DNA of 64,000 bases, taken from assembly GCF_020618415.1 (NCBI RefSeq), contig NZ_CP085345.1:2434242-2498241 (forward strand), read 5' to 3'. This document shows positions 60,921 through 64,000 of the stretch, piece by piece (positions within the stretch are counted from its first letter, which is position 1; each line of letters starts with the position of its first letter). The notes below the pieces were generated by a model, which was not told the origin of the DNA, searched no databases, and saw nothing but the letters and a program-made list of their open reading frames with translations. The stretch is from Cupriavidus sp. MP-37. GTDB taxonomy: Bacteria > Pseudomonadota > Gammaproteobacteria > Burkholderiales > Burkholderiaceae. A program made the position numbers and the translations under genes.

Positions 60921-62267
60921 ATGGCGCAATGGGAAGCATCGGCCCCCGCCGGTCGCGACGACATGAACGGGCGCGGGCTGCAGAACCGCTGGATCCAGCT
61001 TGCAATCGGCGTGGTATGCATGGGTCTGGTGGCGAACTTGCAGTACGGCTGGACCCTCTTCGTGGCACCGATGAACGCAAAACACCACTGGGGCGCGTCC
61101 GCCATCCAGGTGGCATTTTCCATTTTCATCGTGACCGAGACCTGGCTGGTGCCGCTCGAAGGCTGGCTGGTCGACAAGTTCGGCCCGCGTCCGGTGGTGG
61201 CGGGCGGGGCGATCTGCGCCGGGCTGGCGTGGGTGATGAACGCGTATGCGACCACGCTGCCGGAGCTGTATGTGGCCGCGGTGATCGCGGGCATCGGCGC
61301 GGGCGGTGTCTACGGAACCTGCGTCGGCAACGCGCTGAAGTGGTTCCCCGACAAGCGCGGCCTGGCTGCCGGCCTGACCGCGGCGGGCTTTGGCGCGGGC
61401 GCGGCCATTACCGTGATCCCGATCGCGAACATGATCCAGAGCGCGGGCTATGAGCAGGCCTTCCTGTTCTTCGGCATCCTGCAAGGGCTTTGCATCTTCG
61501 TGCTGGCGTTGCTGCTGGTGAAGCCCCGGGCGCCCAAAGGGGCGGTGGCGGCGAAAGCGGTGCTGACCAATCCGGTGGAATACACGCCCGGGCAGATGGT
61601 AAAGACGCCGGTGTTCTGGCTGATCTATGCCAGCTTTGTCGCGGTGGCGGCGGGCGGCATCATGGCCACCGCGCAGCTGGGGCCGATTGCCAAGGACTAT
61701 GGCTTTGCCTCGATGCCGGTGACGCTGCTCGGACTGACCTTGCCGCTGCTGACCATGACGCTGTCGATCGACAACCTGTGCAATGGCTTCACCCGGCCGC
61801 TGTGCGGGCTCCTGTCGGACCGGTTCGGTCGCGAGAACACGATGTTCGTGATCTTCATCGGCGAAGGCCTGGCGCTGCTGGGGCTGATGCAGCTCGGGCA
61901 CAACCCCTACTGGTTCATGTTCTTCGCGGCGCTGACGTTCCTGTTCTGGGGCGAGATCTTCTCGATCTTCCCGGCGCTGTGCGCGGACACGTTCGGCAGC
62001 AAATTCGCGGCGGCGAATGCGGGCACGCTGTACACCGCCAAGGGCACGGCGGCGATGCTGGTGCCGCTGGCGTCCATCCTGTCGGCGCGCGGCGGCTGGG
62101 AAGCGGTATTCACGGTGGCCGCGGTGGTGACGATCGCGGCCGGACTGTCGGCGAAGCTGGTGCTGGCGCCGATGCGCAGACGGTTTATCACGGGCCAGGC
62201 GGCCGTCACCCTGCCGGCAGGGGAGGGCGGCCTGGTCGCGAACGCAGCGGCCAGGCGGGGGGAATAG
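60921..62267 (+). CDS. Oxalate/formate antiporter-like MFS transporter (OxlT family)
   Basis: The 448-residue MFS protein has twelve predicted helices. The start region MAQWEAS, then LQNRWIQLAIGVVCMGLVA, and TLFVAPMNAKHHWGASAIQV match OxlT-type carriers, and helix 11 contains AGTLYTAKGTAAMLVPLA with a charged Lys in the membrane, the position of the OxlT substrate-binding lysine. Such carriers exchange oxalate for formate across the inner membrane. AGGAG lies 9 nt before the ATG. Its promoter region lacks the regulon motif and follows a terminator, so it may be expressed independently of frc. Confidence 0.88.
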   Translation: MAQWEASAPAGRDDMNGRGLQNRWIQLAIGVVCMGLVANLQYGWTLFVAPMNAKHHWGASAIQVAFSIFIVTETWLVPLEGWLVDKFGPRPVVAGGAICAGLAWVMNAYATTLPELYVAAVIAGIGAGGVYGTCVGNALKWFPDKRGLAAGLTAAGFGAGAAITVIPIANMIQSAGYEQAFLFFGILQGLCIFVLALLLVKPRAPKGAVAAKAVLTNPVEYTPGQMVKTPVFWLIYASFVAVAAGGIMATAQLGPIAKDYGFASMPVTLLGLTLPLLTMTLSIDNLCNGFTRPLCGLLSDRFGRENTMFVIFIGEGLALLGLMQLGHNPYWFMFFAALTFLFWGEIFSIFPALCADTFGSKFAAANAGTLYTAKGTAAMLVPLASILSARGGWEAVFTVAAVVTIAAGLSAKLVLAPMRRRFITGQAAVTLPAGEGGLVANAAARRGE

Positions 62268-62395
62268 GGCTGGCATCATGTGCCCGGGTTACCGGAGTGG
62301 CGTGACGTCACCGGGGCCCGGCCGTTGCGCGCCGGCATGAAGCTTTGACACATCGCTGCGGGTTTGTCCGAGGCCTCAAAGTGCCTTAAAACGTT

Positions 62396-62410
62396 GTATG
62401 TAATATATCA
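62396..62410 (+). promoter_or_regulatory. Oxalate-regulon motif, copy 5 (distal site of oxc)
   Basis: GTATGTAATATATCA, 14 of 15 to consensus. It lies 386 bp upstream of oxc and 191 bp (centre to centre) from copy 6, about 18 helical turns, repeating the frc arrangement. The 529-bp region 62268-62796 holds no other gene except the 16-codon reading frame at 62699, plus a GTGACGTCAC palindrome at 62302. Confidence 0.6.
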
Positions 62411-62586
62411 AGAGTGGAAAATCGCCTTTCCGATGCGCTGACGGGGCGATGTTCCACATCTGTTCGAAACGGGAATAAATAGCGCAGATTAAGGTATTGC
62501 GCGGATTTACGCGCAGATCAGATCCGATTTGCTGCGGTGCACTGACGAAAGTTGGTCTCAGAGCAGGAAAATAGCTTGCCGTTCTC

Positions 62587-62608
62587 TGATATATCACATA
62601 CCGTATGT
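62587..62608. promoter_or_regulatory. Oxalate-regulon motif, copy 6 (proximal site of oxc)
   Basis: On the minus strand this is 15 of 15 to consensus (62587-62601), extended by the palindrome ACATACCGTATGT (62596-62608). The stretch 62586-62613 is identical to the frc-proximal site. It lies 188 bp upstream of oxc and about 90 bp before the leader reading frame, suggesting the promoter lies just downstream of it. Confidence 0.72.
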
Positions 62609-62698
62609 CATCAAGACCGGGGCGAACGAAGTCGGCACCGATCGAGCAGGGCACAGCCCCACGCGCAACACGAATACAAGTCCATAAGGAGACCAAGC

Positions 62699-62749
62699 AT
62701 GTCGGAAGTCGTAGCGAAGCGGGCCTCGAGCATTCCCGCGGCAGCCTGA
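62699..62749 (+). CDS. Putative 16-residue leader peptide ahead of oxc
   Basis: The reading frame MSEVVAKRASSIPAAA has AAGGAG at 7 nt from its ATG, a stronger ribosome binding site than that of oxc, and ends 47 nt before the oxc start. Its first residues (MSEV) resemble those of oxc (MAEV). It could be a translated leader coupling translation to oxc expression, or the remnant of a duplicated oxc start. Such a short frame can also arise by chance; the ribosome binding site is the main support. Confidence 0.45.
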   Translation: MSEVVAKRASSIPAAA

Positions 62750-62796
62750 ATCACAAAAATTCCAACCCCAGTCAATTTGCATAGAAGGAAGCAACC

Positions 62797-64000
62797 ATGG
62801 CAGAAGTCGGAAACGAGCTGCAGCGTCACGCCGCGGAAGAGCAGCAGGCACAGACCGATGGTTTCCATCTGGTCATCGACGCGCTGAAGCTGAACGGCAT
62901 CGAAAACATCTACGGCCTGCCCGGCATCCCGGTCACCGATCTGGCCCGTCTGGCGCAGGCCAACGGCATGCGCGTCATCAGCTTCCGCCACGAGCAGAAT
63001 GCCGGCAACGCCGCGGCGATTGCGGGCTTTCTCACGCAGAAGCCGGGCGTTTGCCTGACCGTCTCCGCGCCGGGGTTCCTGAACGGGCTGACGGCGCTGG
63101 CGCACGCCACCACCAACTGCTTCCCGATGATCCTGATCAGCGGCTCGAGCGAGCGCGAGATCGTCGACCTGCAGCAGGGTGACTACGAAGAGATGGACCA
63201 GCTGGCCATCGCCCGTCCGCATGCCAAGGCTGCGTTCCGCGTGCTGCACGCCGAAGACATCGGCGTCGGTGTCGCGCGTGCCATCCGCGCCGCCGTGTCG
63301 GGCCGCCCGGGCGGGGTCTACCTGGACCTGCCGGCCAAGCTGCTGGGCCAGTCGATGGAAGCCGAAAAAGGCAAGCAGTCGCTGATCAAGGTGGTGGACC
63401 CGGCCCCGCGCCAGCTGCCCGCACCGGACTCGGTCGAGCGCGCCGTCGCGCTGCTGAAGACCGCCAAGCGTCCGCTGATCCTGATCGGCAAGGGTGCCGC
63501 TTACGCACGCGCCGAAGCGGACCTGCGCACGCTGGTCGAGAAGACGGGGATCCCGTACCTGCCGATGTCGATGGCCAAGGGCCTGCTGCCCGATACGCAT
63601 CCGCAATCGGCGTCTGCCGCGCGCTCCTATGTGCTGGCCGAAGCCGACGTGGTGCTGCTGGTCGGCGCCCGCCTGAACTGGCTGCTGTCGCACGGCAAGG
63701 GCAAGACCTGGGGCAAGCCCAAGCAGTTCATCCAGGTCGACATCGCGCCGACCGAAATGGACAGCAACGTCGCCATCGCCGCGCCGGTGGTGGGCGACAT
63801 CGGCTCCTGCGTAGCGGCGCTGCTCGACAAGATCGGCAATGACTTCGCCAAGCCGGGCGCAGAGTGGCTCAACGCGGTGGCCGACCGCAGGGACACCAAC
63901 CTGGCGAAGATGGCCGAGACCCTGGCCAAGGCCAGGGAGGTTGCGCCGATGAACTTCCACGGCGCGCTGGGCGTGCTGAAGGAGGTGGTCAAGGCCAACC
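62797..64000 (+). CDS. oxc: Oxalyl-CoA decarboxylase, 3' end outside window
   Basis: About 401 of the roughly 570 expected residues are present. This ThDP enzyme decarboxylates oxalyl-CoA to formyl-CoA, which Frc then recycles. The ThDP-activating Glu66 is in [10 protein letters not shown], and the active-site loop reads [13 protein letters not shown] (Tyr/Glu pair), with [20 protein letters not shown] and [19 protein letters not shown]. These match Oxalobacter Oxc closely. The start at 62797 has AAGGAA 8 nt upstream. The ThDP pyrophosphate-binding domain lies beyond the window. The upstream region has two regulon motifs and the possible leader peptide. Confidence 0.93.
   Translation, partial: MAEVGNELQRHAAEEQQAQTDGFHLVIDALKLNGIENIYGLPGIPVTDLARLAQANGMRVISFRHEQNAGNAAAIAGFLTQKPGVCLTVSAPGFLNGLTALAHATTNCFPMILISGSSEREIVDLQQGDYEEMDQLAIARPHAKAAFRVLHAEDIGVGVARAIRAAVSGRPGGVYLDLPAKLLGQSMEAEKGKQSLIKVVDPAPRQLPAPDSVERAVALLKTAKRPLILIGKGAAYARAEADLRTLVEKTGIPYLPMSMAKGLLPDTHPQSASAARSYVLAEADVVLLVGARLNWLLSHGKGKTWGKPKQFIQVDIAPTEMDSNVAIAAPVVGDIGSCVAALLDKIGNDFAKPGAEWLNAVADRRDTNLAKMAETLAKAREVAPMNFHGALGVLKEVVKAN

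Noticed and set aside
62302..62311. GTGACGTCAC palindrome after the OxlT-like gene
   Set aside because: A single 10-bp palindrome with no second copy in the window and no position relative to a promoter gives no basis for a call.

Overview
The window is about 64 kb of very GC-rich DNA. Its gene style is that of a betaproteobacterium of the Burkholderiaceae, most likely Cupriavidus or a close relative. The signs are a CBA-type heavy-metal efflux operon, several Bug/TTT solute receptors, many LysR and GntR regulators beside small catabolic cassettes, a PaoABC-type molybdoenzyme and a complete-looking oxalate pathway. This placement is inferred from gene content and codon bias, not from a search. 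No rRNA, tRNA, phage, insertion sequence or CRISPR array was seen. Coding density is high, and the long antisense frames are by-products of GC bias.

Region 1-9.6 kb: the 3' part of a multi-rhodanese protein, a MazF-like toxin-antitoxin pair, a small acidic exported protein, then an RND metal-efflux operon (TolC-like channel, lipoprotein adaptor, CzcA-like pump). It ends with a nested inverted-repeat element, a strong terminator, a NodS-like methyltransferase and a small secreted His/Tyr-rich protein. Region 9.7-18.6 kb: LysR plus nitronate monooxygenase; a translationally coupled AhpD-like/GNAT/AzoR operon divergent from a MarR gene; a large MscS-family channel; an alpha/beta hydrolase; and a BON-domain protein. 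Region 18.6-28.3 kb: a GMC oxidoreductase/MHS transporter/GntR set divergent from an IclR gene, then a LysR gene divergent from Bug receptor, M81 (MlrC-like) peptidase and a second Bug receptor.

Region 28.3-41.3 kb: a uracil-DNA glycosylase-like protein; a PQQ-type sugar dehydrogenase lipoprotein; a Bug receptor plus M20 amidohydrolase divergent from LysR; a compact AraC protein; a second LysR; and a CoA-based catabolic set (acyl-CoA ligase, thiolase, CoA-transferase, divergent acyl-CoA dehydrogenase). Region 41.3-52.9 kb: a PaoABC-type aldehyde oxidoreductase, a small exported protein with a threefold Asp/Tyr repeat, a CopRS/CzcRS-type two-component system, a 61-residue protein, a YedA-like exporter, a GntR regulator, OpgD and TerC.

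Region 53-64 kb is the most coherent system: an oxalate regulon. It holds a ketopantoate-reductase-family enzyme, a GntR/FCD regulator, formyl-CoA transferase (frc), a fumarylacetoacetase-family protein, both subunits of proton-translocating transhydrogenase (pntA, pntB), an OxlT-like transporter and oxalyl-CoA decarboxylase (oxc, cut by the window edge). A 15-bp motif, GTATGTGATATATCA, occurs six times in this region, always upstream of the reductase, regulator, frc or oxc genes. I propose it as the operator of the local GntR protein. The reductase probably acts on oxalyl-CoA or glyoxylate rather than ketopantoate, with transhydrogenase supplying NADPH. A 16-codon reading frame with a strong ribosome binding site just ahead of oxc may be a leader peptide.
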